DNA of 64,000 nt from Prorocentrum cordatum (GCA_963575745.1 CAUYUJ010014175.1:97753-161752); one strand, 5' to 3'; counted from the first letter of the stretch, positions 9,989 to 19,730 are shown. Numbers and translations: made by a program. The notes: generated by a model not told the origin, from the sequence alone.

Positions 9989-10062
9989 TGAGGAAGAGGA
10001 GGAGGAGGAGGAGGAGGAGGAGGAGGAGGAGGAGGAGGAGGAGGAGGAGGAGGAGGAGGAGG
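9989..10062. repeat. (GAG)n tract beyond the 3' end of LINE-A
   Basis: About 24 GAG triplets on the plus strand, which read CTC on the sense strand of the adjacent minus-strand LINE. Confidence 0.9.
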
Positions 10063-10089
10063 CCTGGGGAGGAAGAGGGGGACGAGACG

Positions 10090-12136
10090 AGAGACGAGAC
10101 GCGCGTTTCCGCCGGCAGGCGGGCCCGTCAGGAGCGGCGTGGGCGGGCCGGGGCCCGGTCAGATGTGCGCGTGCGCAAGGTAATCCTTCGCCCAATTGTT
10201 CCACTCCGGTCTCCAGCATTTTCCAACCAAACAACGACGTGGTATTGTCCCCAGTGGTAGCTCGTACAACTTGTGATATTTCATCGCGCCGCCTCTTTCG
10301 CTGTCCTCCGTGTCTGCGTATCGCTGGTCTGGCGTCGTGGATATCGGGTTCCCACGCCGCAGCGAGTCTGGTCCATCTGAGGCGGGATTGCGCTGCGACT
10401 CGCCCTGCCCGTCGCAATTTCCGTTTGTGGTAGAGGGTCGTCCAGTCGTCTACTTTGAAGCGCGTCACTAGATCTGTAGCTGCGCGGGTAGCTCTGCGAA
10501 TGAAGTCCCCCCACGGTTCTAAGTCGGAGTCGTCTTCGACGACGTCGCGGTGAGCTTGTGCTGTGGCGTCGCTGGTGCTCGTGATGTTGCTTGAGTTCGT
10601 ACTGTCGTCGTGCTGACCAAGATCGGGGTTGGCGTCGCTGCCGGTGTCGGTGCTGCGTGTTGCTGGCGCCCTTCGTCTGGGTGTGTTCACGATGAATCGT
10701 AGCATGCGTCGTTGGGTGCGTCGCAATGTCATGAGCATCTCTTCGGTGAGGGCCCACGCGGCGCAGCCGTACAACACGCTTGGCGTCACCGTGCCACTGA
10801 ATAGCCGGAGTCAGCTGTGCAAGGAGTACCGTTTGCTTGTCACCTCGTCGCGAAAGTGGTGGAATTTCCGCTTCCGCCATCCCACGGCAATTCTGTTGGA
10901 GAGCTCAGTGCCGTGGTAGTCGTGTAGCGTCAGCTTCCGGCCAGGGTATTTCGTGCTTCGTTCGGTGCTGAGGATTTCGACTTTGTCACCGTCGATGTCG
11001 GCGTGCGTCGTCTTTCGTCCGTGCTGTCTGCTCATATTTGTGAGAATGTTGGTCTTGTCTGGGGGCGGCTCCAATCCGCATGGGGAGGCCGCGTGCTTGA
11101 GGTCACGGAGGAGGCACCTCAGTTGTCGCAAAATGGGTGCCAAAAACAACACGTCATCAGCAAACCGCATATTGGTCAGACGAGTAGCTCTCGCGACTCT
11201 CGCGAGCCCCATTTGTATACCAAAACCTTTTTTGCTCCAAACAGATTTGGTTTTCCGGAGCACGTGCTCGAGCACTGCGTTGAAAAAAAGGTAAGAGCTG
11301 AGTGGGTCACCTTGCTTAACGCCGCGCTCAATGTTGAAGTCTCTGCTGTTGACGTCAGTCCTCACCGTGGCCGTCTGCCCACCGTAAAACTTCTGTAGTA
11401 GGGTGATGTATTGCGTTGGGCAACTATGCTCTCGTAGTGCTTCCCACAAGCACTGATGGTCGACGCAGTCGAACGCTTTTTGGGAGTCTATCGCAGCTGC
11501 CCACAATTTGAGTTGCCACTCGTAAGATAGTTCGAACAGTATTGTTGTCGTGAAGAGGTGGTCTTCTGTGCTGAAGCTCTTGCGAAAGCCAGTTTGGTCT
11601 GGTGATCGTTGGGAGTCGAAGATTGTCTCTGGACGGTTGCAGAGTAGTCGGGACATGAGCATGTATGACAGCGGTATGATTGTGATTGGCCTGTAGTTTT
11701 TCGGCTGCTGGGGGTCTCCGGACTTGAAGATGACGCTGATTGTGGTGCGTCTCCATTGGTCGGGAGGTGTCTGCTCTGGTGCTATTACATCACTGAACAG
11801 CTTCAGCAAGTGATGCTCCATGACGGCGCCCCCAGCTTTCAGGAGCTCCGCGGTGAGGCCAGCCGCGTCCTTGCACTTCCCGTTTTTGTATTGTTTCACT
11901 GCTTGATGCAATTCTTCTTCGGTGAAGGGTGGAATGCTCTGTTGCGTATTGCTTGTCGTTATGTCTTGTTCGTTGGCCGCTGTTGCTTGTGTCCGGGATT
12001 CCGTCACTGGGGGGCGTCGATGCAACTCCTCGTGGAAGTCTGCGAAGACGTCTGCGATCCCCTGGCGGTCTGTCTCGTCGCTGCCATCCGCTGTCGCCAC
12101 GGCTGGTATTAAGTCGTTCTTCTTGCGAGACTTGAG
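10090..12136 (-). mobile_element. LINE-A: 5'-truncated non-LTR retrotransposon with reverse transcriptase
   Basis: Coding similarity starts at about 12136 (SRKKNDLIPAVATAD...) and runs to about 10180. RT landmarks in order are the palm-entry block PKNYRPITI, motif A AAIDSQKAFDCVDH, motif B ERGVKQGDPLSSYLFFN and the catalytic FADD (11151-11162). A thumb/C-terminal part follows with the widely conserved SVLYGCAAWALTEE block. The endonuclease and any ORF1 are missing, so the copy is 5'-truncated as is usual for LINEs. One lesion is plain: an in-frame TGA at 10811-10813; the same frame continues intact beyond it. Plus-strand GAG tracts (CTC in LINE sense) abut both ends. The Leu/Ser run preceding the RT in the same frame is the CTC tract translated. 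Confidence 0.9.
10811..12136 (-). pseudogene. Reverse transcriptase ORF of LINE-A, stopped by a nonsense codon
   Basis: This part of the frame encodes the fingers and palm of the RT and reads through FADD with no frameshift. It ends at TGA (sense strand AGC TGA CTC), directly before LRLFSGTVTPSVLYGCAAWA, which continues in the same frame to about 10180. CGA (Arg) to TGA is the simplest explanation, since it is one transition. The protein would reverse-transcribe element RNA at a nicked target. Loss of the C-terminal part should inactivate this copy unless the stop is read through. Confidence 0.82.
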
Positions 12137-12285
12137 GAAGAGGCAAAGGAAGCGGAGGAAGAGGAAGAGGAGGAAGAGCAAGAGTAGGAGAAGGCCTGAG
12201 GAGGAAGAGGAGGAAGAGAAAGAGGAGGAGGACGAGCGAGAGGAGGAGGAGGAGGAGATGGAGGAGGAGGTTGCAACAAAACGAG
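12125..12285. repeat. (GAG/GAA)n tract at the 5' junction of LINE-A
   Basis: Purine-rich GAG/GAA triplets on the plus strand run directly into the first recognisable RT codons. Confidence 0.8.
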
Positions 12286-12289
12286 AGGA

Positions 12290-13360
12290 GCGGCGGGGCG
12301 TGAACGGAGCGGAAAAAACGGGATATGGGATGAGGACGGGCACTGCGAGCAACATGGAGGTAGGCCGGAGGGAAGCCGAATAGGTAGTAGGCGCGTGTTC
12401 GAGCATATGGTGTGTAGGTCAGGCATTTGCTATGATTCGCAACCGACGAGATTCCACGAAACCCCACGATACGTCAAATGCGTCGTAATGATGCCCCAGG
12501 TTGCCCCGTACGGCCAGGAGGGGCCCCACGGAGTGCCGAGGGGTCTCTACGAAGGCAGAGAAAAGCTCCACGAAGGCACAGGGCTCCTCAGAAATAATCC
12601 GGTTATTTGAGGTTTCTGAAACAGGAGGAGGAGGAGCAGGAGGAAAACCCCTTGGCTCCAGACCCCTCCGGCCAGGCTTCTGCCCCTCTGAGCCCCTCTG
12701 GGCCGCGAGGCGGCCCGTGGCGGAGCGGTCTGCCGGCGAAGCGGTCTCATGCCGCCCCATTCCCACGTCGAATGACGCGACCGCCCCCTGGCCTCATGCT
12801 GCTCCCATCGCACTGCATGACCATGTCCCAGAAGTCATTTTGAACATCCGGAAAAGTATCGAAACGGCGTCGATCGCGCATCGCCTCCCAAGCCCGACGC
12901 GTGGAGGCCATCCAGTTCCAGTACCTTGTTGGCGCTCGCGATTCCGTCTCGTGATCAGGGCTACTGTAGGCTGGAACATCATGGCCCCAGCCTTCAGACG
13001 ACGCCGACAACTCTGGGGACGCTCTCCTCTCCACTGGCTCCAAGGCCGGCGTGTTCTCTCGGCCCTGGGGCCATTCTCCTCTCGGGTTGGGCGAAAGGAA
13101 AGGTAGCAAAAGGGGGCGTTGAGAGCTCGCGTAGCTGACTTTCCCGGCGCCTGCCGGCGCCGGGAGGCGCCCATCCTTGAGTGTCCAACCTGCTCTAATT
13201 AGGCATGGAGTTCCTTAGTTAATTAGAGCAAGCAAGCCTTTCCGAATTAGCGCAAACAGGCTTTTCAAACATGTGGCTGAGTGTTCGCAAAATCGTTCGC
13301 GTCGGGTCCGTCGCCCCTCCTGTGCAGGAGGGAAAAGAGGAGGACGCAGGAAAGCGCGCG
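12290..13360. other. No gene seen; short dispersed repeat and small palindromes
   Basis: CCCAGAAGTCATTTTGAACA followed by TCCGGAAAAGTATCGAAA (12827-12863) is related to 19878-19920. CCCGGCGCC and GGCGCCGGG form a hairpin near 13142-13163. TGCTCTAATTA and TAATTAGAGCA are inverted at about 13190-13231. Confidence 0.5.
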
Positions 13361-13361
13361 C

Positions 13362-13383
13362 TCCGTAGCCGTTTTGGTTCCAA
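13362..13383 (+). other. Spliced-leader relict (dinoSL-like)
   Basis: The sequence TCCGTAGCC-G-TTTTGG-TTCCAA matches the conserved 22-nt dinoflagellate spliced leader (TCCGTAGCCATTTTGGCTCAAG) at 18 of 22 positions without gaps. The first nine bases and the TTTTGG block are identical. It lies 51 nt before the ATG of the intronless gene that follows, on the same strand. Genomic relicts of the leader in this position are the known signature of trans-spliced mRNAs recycled into the genome by reverse transcription. Confidence 0.72.
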
Positions 13384-13434
13384 CCCAATCTTATTATTGC
13401 ACCCGATATCGTATTGTTCCTTGTGCGTCGTATC

Positions 13435-14814
13435 ATGGCCGAGGAGCGGGCGAAGAATGCGGCTTCGGTGGAGAGCATGGGGAACTTGGTGACGTCATGT
13501 CAGATGGAGATACGGACGATGAAGATTTTCCAGTCTGACAAGGGCGACGTGGTCGCCAACAACATGGCGTTCTTGGGCGGCGCCATTCAGATCACGCAGC
13601 GGATCGCAGAGCCTCAACTGCGAGATGCGCTCATCCATAAGGTCGACACGCCCAGGGATGGCGCCAGCATGTCTGCGTGGCAGTTTGCGGCTGCTCTCTC
13701 GCACGTTCTCGCCAAGTGGAGAGGGGTCGTTGACGGATCAAGATTGCGCCCCGCAGTGAAGCAGATCGGTGACATTGGGAGACTGCAAGCAGGCAGCTAC
13801 AAGAAAACGAAGGCAAGGGCCCCCAGCAGGAGCAGATCCCCGTCGCGCGCGCGGGGTCCGAGCACCCCAGGCTCAGCCAGCAGGTCCGCGATGCACCCAG
13901 GGTTTATCTACAAGGCGTACAACGTGAAGGTTCCGACGGGCATCCCGCTGAGCACGAAGATCTTGAGGCCACATCTGAGCGACCCCATAAGCATCGCGCC
14001 CTCGCCAGGCGGCGCCGCCGCCCCCAAGAAGAAACTTCCCGCCGAAACGGGCGACAAAAAGAAAAATAACGAGAAACTCGGGACCTTCACAACCGACTGC
14101 GACCGCATGCTCCTGATAGGGCAAAGCGGCGCCACGACCACGGAGTACAAGTTGGCGCCAGGGCCCGACGGCATGCGCACGGCCAAAATGCACGGCGACG
14201 ACCAGGAGACGGATGTGCCGAAAGCCATGTGCGAGACGCGGCCCAATAAGAAACCGAAGGGAAAGGGCGGGCCTCTCAAGAGACCCGCCGCTGCCGCGAA
14301 GAAGCCTGCAAGGGCTTGGGACGAGGAGGAGCGCGCCCCCACCGAGGAGGGGGACGACGAGGGGGAGGGGGAGGAGCAGCTCGAGCCCGACGAGGTCGAG
14401 GTGAAGGACGAGGAGGCACCCGCGATCAAGAAGGCGAAGCCCGCTGCTGCGGCGGCCACCGAGCGGAAATACATCGTGATGTGGTGCAAAAGGGGCTGGT
14501 GCAGCGCCGTGCGGGAGAATTCCGGCAACAAGCATCAGGTGTGCTCTATTCGCAAGAAATCGGACCACTACAGCAAGCAGAAGAAGGTGAAGGCGGCGGA
14601 GAAGCTCGTGGAATTGCTCCATGGGAAGAACAGTGAGCTGCTTAAGCGCAAACCTCCGCCGCCAGGGGACAGGCCCAGTTCGGTGCAGCCCTCACGCGCT
14701 TCCAGGCCTCATAGACAGCCCCACCGAAGGCCCCCTGGCGGGGCGCGCGTCTCTGCGGCTACAACCAACCCCTTCAGCAAGCGGCAGGGCAAAGAGATCT
14801 TGGAGTCTCTGTGA
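13435..14814 (+). CDS. Uncharacterised dinoflagellate protein, 459 aa, intronless
   Basis: This is the cleanest gene in the window. The ATG at 13435 (TATCATGGCC) is chosen because the frame before it holds only non-ATG codons and the leader relict lies 51 nt upstream. Residues 1-120 are a compact, probably helical region (ESMGNLVTSCQMEIRTMKIF...). Residues 124-150 are Arg/Ser-rich, then a basic Pro/Lys linker with LKRPAAAAKKPA (about 285-297). An acidic Glu/Asp block follows at about 303-336. A short aromatic/basic module, KYIVMWCKRGWCSAVRENSG, lies near 350-370. The basic and acidic stretches and KRP motifs suggest a nuclear or nucleic-acid-associated protein (inference). The KKPAA/KRPAA style is typical of multicopy dinoflagellate proteins. 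No introns or lesions are seen. Function unknown. Confidence 0.8.
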   Translation: MAEERAKNAASVESMGNLVTSCQMEIRTMKIFQSDKGDVVANNMAFLGGAIQITQRIAEPQLRDALIHKVDTPRDGASMSAWQFAAALSHVLAKWRGVVDGSRLRPAVKQIGDIGRLQAGSYKKTKARAPSRSRSPSRARGPSTPGSASRSAMHPGFIYKAYNVKVPTGIPLSTKILRPHLSDPISIAPSPGGAAAPKKKLPAETGDKKKNNEKLGTFTTDCDRMLLIGQSGATTTEYKLAPGPDGMRTAKMHGDDQETDVPKAMCETRPNKKPKGKGGPLKRPAAAAKKPARAWDEEERAPTEEGDDEGEGEEQLEPDEVEVKDEEAPAIKKAKPAAAAATERKYIVMWCKRGWCSAVRENSGNKHQVCSIRKKSDHYSKQKKVKAAEKLVELLHGKNSELLKRKPPPPGDRPSSVQPSRASRPHRQPHRRPPGGARVSAATTNPFSKRQGKEILESL

Positions 14815-15174
14815 GGATTGCCGCACGGTGTGTGCCCACTGGTTGCCTCTCTGCGTGCGCATAGACTCACTGGAGCAGAAGCGACGCCAGCGCCGTTCCT
14901 GCTCGGCGGTTGGCGCGGCGGACCGACTGCAAGCGAACTTGATATTTCCGCGGGCGGCATATGTGCACGCATGTATACGCATACGCGCGCCATACAGGCG
15001 AGGTCCGGCGGCGGCGGGGCGGCGACGAGCGTCCGCTGGCGACGGCGACGGCGAGCGCACACACGCGCGCACGCACGCGCGCACTCGCTCACATACACAC
15101 GCACGCGCACGCTCGCATTACCGCAAACATGCACGCGCAATACATGGCGTTAGGCATATATATATATATATATA

Positions 15175-15210
<36 letters not shown>

Positions 15211-15230
15211 TATATATACACACTGACATG
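14815..15230. repeat. 3' flank with CA/CG-rich and AT microsatellites
   Basis: After the stop, about 200 bp show no feature. ACACGCGCGCACGC words follow at 15055-15150, then TATATA, CATACATA and TATATA runs at 15157-15222. A polyadenylation signal cannot be assigned; dinoflagellates generally lack AATAAA. Confidence 0.7.
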
Positions 15231-15636
15231 GTGATTTCAATCAACAGTTTGTTCAGCTTCGTGTTCTACGGAAGCGTGTCGACAGCTTGCCCCGCCCAGG
15301 GCCCTGTACAGGAGGGCGCTGAGAAGGGGGAAAGGGGGTGCCAGGGAGAGGGAGAGAGAAAGCTCCAGACTGATCCTACTTGAAGACGCTTCGGGCTTGA
15401 GGTCACCGAGGGCCTAGATAGACAGGGCGCGCGAGGGCCCAGGGCGGGCCCGCCCGAGCAGCGAGGGAGGGCACCGCGAAACATGCCGCCAGCAGCCATG
15501 CTCCCCTTGGCTCTGCTGCTGGCCCTGACCAGCAAGGCAATTGCATTGGCAGCAGAGGAAGTGAGGGGGGGAGAGGGGGAGGGCACGGGCAGCGCGAGCA
15601 GAGGGGTGCGGGGGAAGGGGGAAAGGAGGGGAGGGG
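15231..15636. other. No recognisable gene
   Basis: GC-rich, with short open frames of no clear content. A Leu/Ala-rich plus frame starting at 15483 (signal-peptide-like) runs straight into the GAG tract and is probably chance. Confidence 0.4.
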
Positions 15637-15702
15637 AGGAGGAGGAGGAGGAGGAGGAGGAGGAGGAGGAGGAGGAGGAGGAGGAGGAGGAGGAGGAGGA
15701 GC
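15637..15702. repeat. (GAG)n tract beyond the 3' end of the LINE-C fragment
   Basis: About 22 uninterrupted GAG triplets (CTC on the LINE sense strand), starting 27 nt after the LINE stop codon. Confidence 0.9.
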
Positions 15703-15729
15703 GAACGTCCCCTGAGGAGTCCTGGTCGC

Positions 15730-16383
15730 CTACGCCTCGCGCAAACGCTGGATGGCGAGAGCACGGATGCGTGCAGCGGCAGGCGCAGTGATGTAAACGT
15801 GAGGGGGGGTGCCGATCTCCCCCTTCATGGCATGATATATGTAGAAGGCAAGGGCAAGAGAACGCACTACAGATCCGAGCGAGTGCCGACCCATGTGCGC
15901 CGCCTCCCCGCCCAAGCCCAGTCGAACTAAAACCTCGTCACTCGAAGGTCGCTGAGGGTCGGCAACAAGCTCCAGGAACTTATCACAGACGAGATAATGC
16001 TGGATGCAATCTATCCCGTCGGTGCATCCCATGAGGCAGGCTTTCGAGCCCGGCACGACGTGCATCCGACTGCTTGTGGTCCAGGCGCCACACAGCGTTT
16101 TAAGGACACACCAGCGAATCGCCGGCTTGCATCGAGCGAGATAGGATCGGAGAAAAAGCCAGCAGACATCGAGATCAGGAGGGAGAGGAAGGAGTGGAAA
16201 CCACTTGCTCAAGCGCCTACGGATGGTGTCAGAAAAGCGGTCAGGATACAGAGAACGTGTAAGATGGACGTTGACAGCGCGCTGCACCTTCGGTTTGCGT
16301 CCCTCCCCCAACGCGAGAACCCTAGACACCTCAACCCTCCCCGCTCTGATGGCAGCGCGCTGGATCTCTGGCGAAACCTTGCA
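15730..16383 (-). pseudogene. LINE-C: 3' fragment of a non-LTR retrotransposon
   Basis: An open minus frame of about 215 codons begins at the edge of a GGA tract (KVSPEIQRAAIRAGRVEV...) and ends at a stop at 15730-15732. The diagnostic region is WCVLKTLCGAWTTSSRMHV followed by C-x3-C ... H-x3-C (ACLMGCTDG...QHYLVC). This is the Cys/His zinc-binding C-terminal block that follows the RT in many dinoflagellate LINEs (W..LKT..NAW.TS.RMH). RT, endonuclease and ORF1 are absent, so it is a severe 5' truncation. Both ends sit against GAG/GGA tracts. It belongs to a different LINE family from LINE-A. Confidence 0.72.
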
Positions 16384-16510
16384 GGAGGAGGAGGAGGAGG
16401 AGGAGGAGGAGGAGGAGGAGGAGGAGGAGGAGGACGAGGAGGGGAGGGGAGGGGCAAGAGGGGAGGAGGGGGCGATAGAGAGAGAGAGAGAGAGAAGAGA
16501 GAGAAATCCG
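16383..16510. repeat. (GGA)n and (GA)n tracts
   Basis: About 18 GGA triplets (16383-16437), then G-rich purine DNA and a GAGAGA run (16476-16505). Confidence 0.9.
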
Positions 16511-16743
16511 CCAGGGGATGGACGTCGGCCTGCGCATGGCGCCGCCTGGAGGTGGAGATGGCCCTCCTGGCGGCGGCCCTCCTGGCGGGGGCGGCCGCAA
16601 GCACGGGGGCGACCCCAAGGACGGCGGCGGGGAGGCGTGCCCGCCTGTCCGCTGAGGGGGGGGGACGTCCGATCCAGCCAACACTTGGGTTGGGCGTGTC
16701 GTCAAGAATTTGGCGTGTGCTTGCTTCTTTGTTTGGTCTTCCG
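16511..16743. other. No recognisable gene
   Basis: GC-rich, with Gly/Ala/Arg frames that look compositional. Confidence 0.4.
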
Positions 16744-17070
16744 ACGCGGCCCAAGAGGCCCCCAAGATCGCCCCCTGAGCGACCAAGAGGCTTGACATGT
16801 GGCCCCGTGACGGTCCAAGAGGCCCGCAAGACGGCCCCAAGAAGGCCCAGCTAACCTCCAAGACGCCAGAGATGACCTCCAGCACGGCCATGAAGCGCCC
16901 AAAGAAGACCCCAAGTCTGCCTACAAAGGCACCTTAAGACGACTCCCGACGCAGTCACACGTGCCAGAAACACTATCAGACTGCCAAAGAGTCTCCCAAG
17001 AAGCCTCCTCCAAGCGGCCTCCAGGAAGCTCCAAGAGGCCCAAGGAGTGCCCCAAGAGGCTCCTCCTCCT
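16744..17070. repeat. CCCAAGAGGCCC-type minisatellite, locus 1
   Basis: Irregular 11-13 bp units with the core CCAAGAGGCC / CCAAGA[CT][GC]. The same repeat type occurs at 22330-22620, 24270-24500 and 60070-60370. Confidence 0.8.
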
Positions 17071-17074
17071 TCTC

Positions 17075-17320
17075 CTCCTCCTCCCCCTCCTTTTTCCTCC
17101 CTCGCCTCCACTTATGATTATTAGCATTCCTATTCTTATTCTTATTATTAAATCATCATGAGTCGCAATATTAATATTACTGGTGTATGTTCCTTGTTAC
17201 TATATGTATTAGTGGCCGTTTCTTATTATTATTCGAACCATTGTTGTTCGTAGCAGGATTGCTCTTAGTATTCGCCTTGTTCAGTCACAATATTACAATT
17301 GCTATTCTCATTGATCATCA
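17075..17320. other. AT-rich island
   Basis: TTATTATT, ATTATTA and similar words in an otherwise GC-rich region. No gene. Confidence 0.6.
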
Positions 17321-17880
17321 TAATTCATAGTTCTCTCCCGCGTGTTCCCCGAAGGGGTTCCACAACGGCTTGGGGAGCACATAGTGAAATAGCTTGGCCG
17401 CAACGTTCGGCCACATAGGCGGCGGCGGTGGTCCGCCGTAGGCATCTTCTCGATACAGGCGACGTGTAGCAGCGGCTGCCGGAACCTCTCAATGTCTTGC
17501 GTGGCGGCCTTGCCGCCGCTGTGGGGCATGAGCGCGATTGGCGGCAGGGCCTGGCGCGGCTCGAATATTCCGTCAGAGCCGTCTCGCTCGACCATCCACT
17601 CCGCATCCATCAGAACCACCGCCCCGCTGCCGAGCACGGGGTCGAGCTCCAGGCCGCCGAACCTCTCCGACAACTCCTGCTGCCTCTCTGTCACCACCAA
17701 CCTCCTCGAGCTCGGGCAGGTGCGGCTACTGCCGCCCCCCAGCAGGCTCGTCGGCCTCGTGCTCCACGGCGTTGCCATCCTGGCCAGTCCAGCAAAAACA
17801 TTGCGCAGCCAGCGCGCCGCCAGCGCGCATCGATATCCTGGAACACGGACGTTGATGGCCTTGAGGCGTGCGACCGGCAA
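17308..17880 (-). CDS. Possible coding fragment, unknown
   Basis: A 190-codon minus frame in which about 17370-17680 has protein-like composition (ELDPVLGSGAVVLMDAEWMV, then IERFRQPLLHVACIEK). I do not recognise a family. The ends look non-coding, and a plus frame across the same DNA is also open. It may be one exon, a decayed gene or chance. Confidence 0.28.
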   Translation of the reverse strand: MPVARLKAINVRVPGYRCALAARWLRNVFAGLARMATPWSTRPTSLLGGGSSRTCPSSRRLVVTERQQELSERFGGLELDPVLGSGAVVLMDAEWMVERDGSDGIFEPRQALPPIALMPHSGGKAATQDIERFRQPLLHVACIEKMPTADHRRRLCGRTLRPSYFTMCSPSRCGTPSGNTRERTMNYDDQ

Positions 17881-17929
17881 CGGGTCGCGAAAGGGAGCTC
17901 AAGACCCCGTGCATCCTGGACCAGGCTGC

Positions 17930-18062
17930 GGACCCCTCTCTCTCTCTCTCCTCTCACCGCCCTTGCCCCTCGCCGCCTCTCCCCCTCCCCCCTTTCGCTC
18001 GCCTCGCCCCCCCCCCCGCCCACCCACCCACCCGCCCGTCCCCCCACCCACCCACCCACCCA
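17930..18062. repeat. CT and CCCA low-complexity tracts
   Basis: CTCTCT near 17937-17953, C-rich DNA, then CCCACCCACC tetramers at about 18016-18060. Confidence 0.8.
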
Positions 18063-18135
18063 CATCCTTGTTCCTTATTAGTATATGCCCCCACCTACCT
18101 CGTATTCCGGCCGGGAACAACCCGATCCGGGACCT

Positions 18136-18712
18136 CCCATCCTGACTGTAAAAAAGCAATACAATGTGGCCGTTTCTCTTCTCAACATCGTCTTTCTTGT
18201 CTTCGACGATGCGAAAAGCGTGGCAGGAATGGGACGCGGCGCACATCGCGCGCGGCAGTCAATCTGGACCCGCCCATCCTGACGGTAAAAAATCAATGCG
18301 AAGTCTTTGTTTTATCCTCTCAGCATGGCCTGCCTTGTCGCCGACGGTGCGAAATATGTGGCAGCAATGGGACGCGGCGCACATATGGGGCGCGGCGCAC
18401 ATCGCGCGCGGCCGTCAATCCGGGCCCGCCCATTTTGACTGAGAAATATCAATACAAAGTCTCCGTTGTTTCCTCTCGGCATGGCCTGCCGACGGTGCGA
18501 AATATGTGGCAGGAATGCGCGAGGACGTCCATGCGGACTGCGGGCCCTCCCATCCTGATTTTTTTTTTAAACAAAAAAAAGCAATACACATTTGCCGTTT
18601 TTCCTTTCATCATGGCCTGTCTTGTCGTCGACGATGCGAAATGCGTGGCGGGAATGAGACGCGGCGCACATCCCGCGCGGACGTCAATGCGGTGTCCTGG
18701 GGTATCCTCCAC
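18136..18712. repeat. Tandem repeat, four copies of 120-160 bp
   Basis: Copies begin at 18136, 18273, 18429 and 18549 with CCCAT[CT][CT]TGA. Each has AGCAATACA-like, CATGGCCTG-like and GATGCGAAA...GTGGCAGGAATG blocks; the GACGCGGCGCACAT block is clear in copies 1, 2 and 4. A homopolymer T/A pair expands copy 4. The ORFs on both strands are repeat artefacts. Confidence 0.85.
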
Positions 18713-18889
18713 TCGCACTGAGATGCCCGCGCAGCCCCCAGTTGTGCCATCACTGATTCTTATCTTGTGGGAGGGCGGGTGGGAATGGGCATGCCATGCT
18801 TGACTCGCTCGAGCTGGCTAGCTTGACCCACACCCACCTTCGGTGGCAACTCATGGGAGCCGCCCATACCATCTTGTCGGCTCTTGCGA

Positions 18890-18998
18890 ATCGACGCTAA
18901 TCGACTCTAGTCGACGCTAATCGACGCTAAATCGACGCCAACCGACGCTAACATCGACCCCCAGACGCTAATCGACGCTAACCGACGCTAAAGACGGA
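18890..18998. repeat. ATCGACGCTA minisatellite
   Basis: About nine units of 10-12 bp (AATCGACGCTA, ACCGACGCTA, AGTCGACGCTA). A looser GAATCGGAATCG repeat follows at 19160-19215. Confidence 0.85.
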
Positions 18999-19409
18999 AT
19001 TGAAAGGGTACACCAGGCTCCCATGACTTGCTACCGACACCCACACCCGGATCGGCGGAAATCGGCAGCCGAGTCGGGAAAAGTCGAATCGGCGGACATC
19101 GGCAGGCTAGTAGGCCTCCATTGAGAAATCGGAGCCCAGATCGAAATCCCAAGTCGAATGGAATCGGAATCGGAAGCCATCGAAGTCGGTCGAATCGAAT
19201 CGAATCGGAGGAATCGAGACGAGCCCTGCACTCCCTCTCCCACTCCCACACCCGCTCCGCTCCTGCGCGGCGAGGTGCTCGTCGACGCTCTCCGCCTTCG
19301 ACGCCGTCGCTCCGCGACCTCGCCGTGGCTGGCTGCACGGTCTCTCGCCCTGCCGCCCTGCCCCGCCCGGGCGGTGCCTCGGGCCACGGTCCAGCCACAA
19401 GATCTTGAT

Positions 19410-19530
19410 TGAAGGGGCCCTGAGACACACAAATAAATACACACAAATAAAATAATCCCCCATATTTTACCATATTTTCTGGGTTTCTGTCTTCCCGCCC
19501 ACTTCCCATATTTTCCCATATTTTCTGGGA
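19410..19530. repeat. Dispersed A/T-rich repeat, copy 1 (partner at 23967-24055)
   Basis: Both copies read CTG[GA]GAGACACAAATA-like, then ATACACACAAATA, CCCCATATT[TC]T[AC]CCATATTTTCT and GTCTT. The minus-strand peptide is also similar (KPRKYG[KR]IWGI[IL]LFVCIYLC), probably only because the DNA copies are close. Confidence 0.7.
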
Positions 19531-19588
19531 AATCCAGGATTAATTGTGTCTGTGTGTTTCTTTTCCTCCTGATTGGTGGCAGCTCTGC

Positions 19589-19730
19589 ATCTTCAGGCAG
19601 AGTCTGGGCGAAAAGAACAAGATAACCCAACAACAACTCAAGAACATTCAAAAACATGTCAAAAACATCATCACGGATTACTTGTTTTTGCTTTTCTTTC
19701 ATTTTCCCCCTGTAGAGGGACAAGCCCGAC
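19589..19730. mobile_element. MITE-like element, partial copy
   Basis: The right end CCCCTGTAGAGGGACAAGCCCGAC (19707-19730) matches the right terminus of the family at 25420, 26231 and 26873. The interior is A-rich with CATTCAAAAACATG words as in those copies. The left end (GGCAGAGTCTGGGCG near 19596) is too diverged to be sure, and no target duplication is seen. Confidence 0.45.

Noticed and set aside
9311-9990. Ala/Arg/Gly-rich ORFs in the GC-extreme segment
   Set aside because: Both strands are open because stop codons are rare at this composition; no motif is present.
15483-15791. Secreted-protein-like plus ORF (Leu/Ala-rich start)
   Set aside because: The hydrophobic start leads straight into translated GAG repeat and then overlaps the LINE-C 3' end in antisense.
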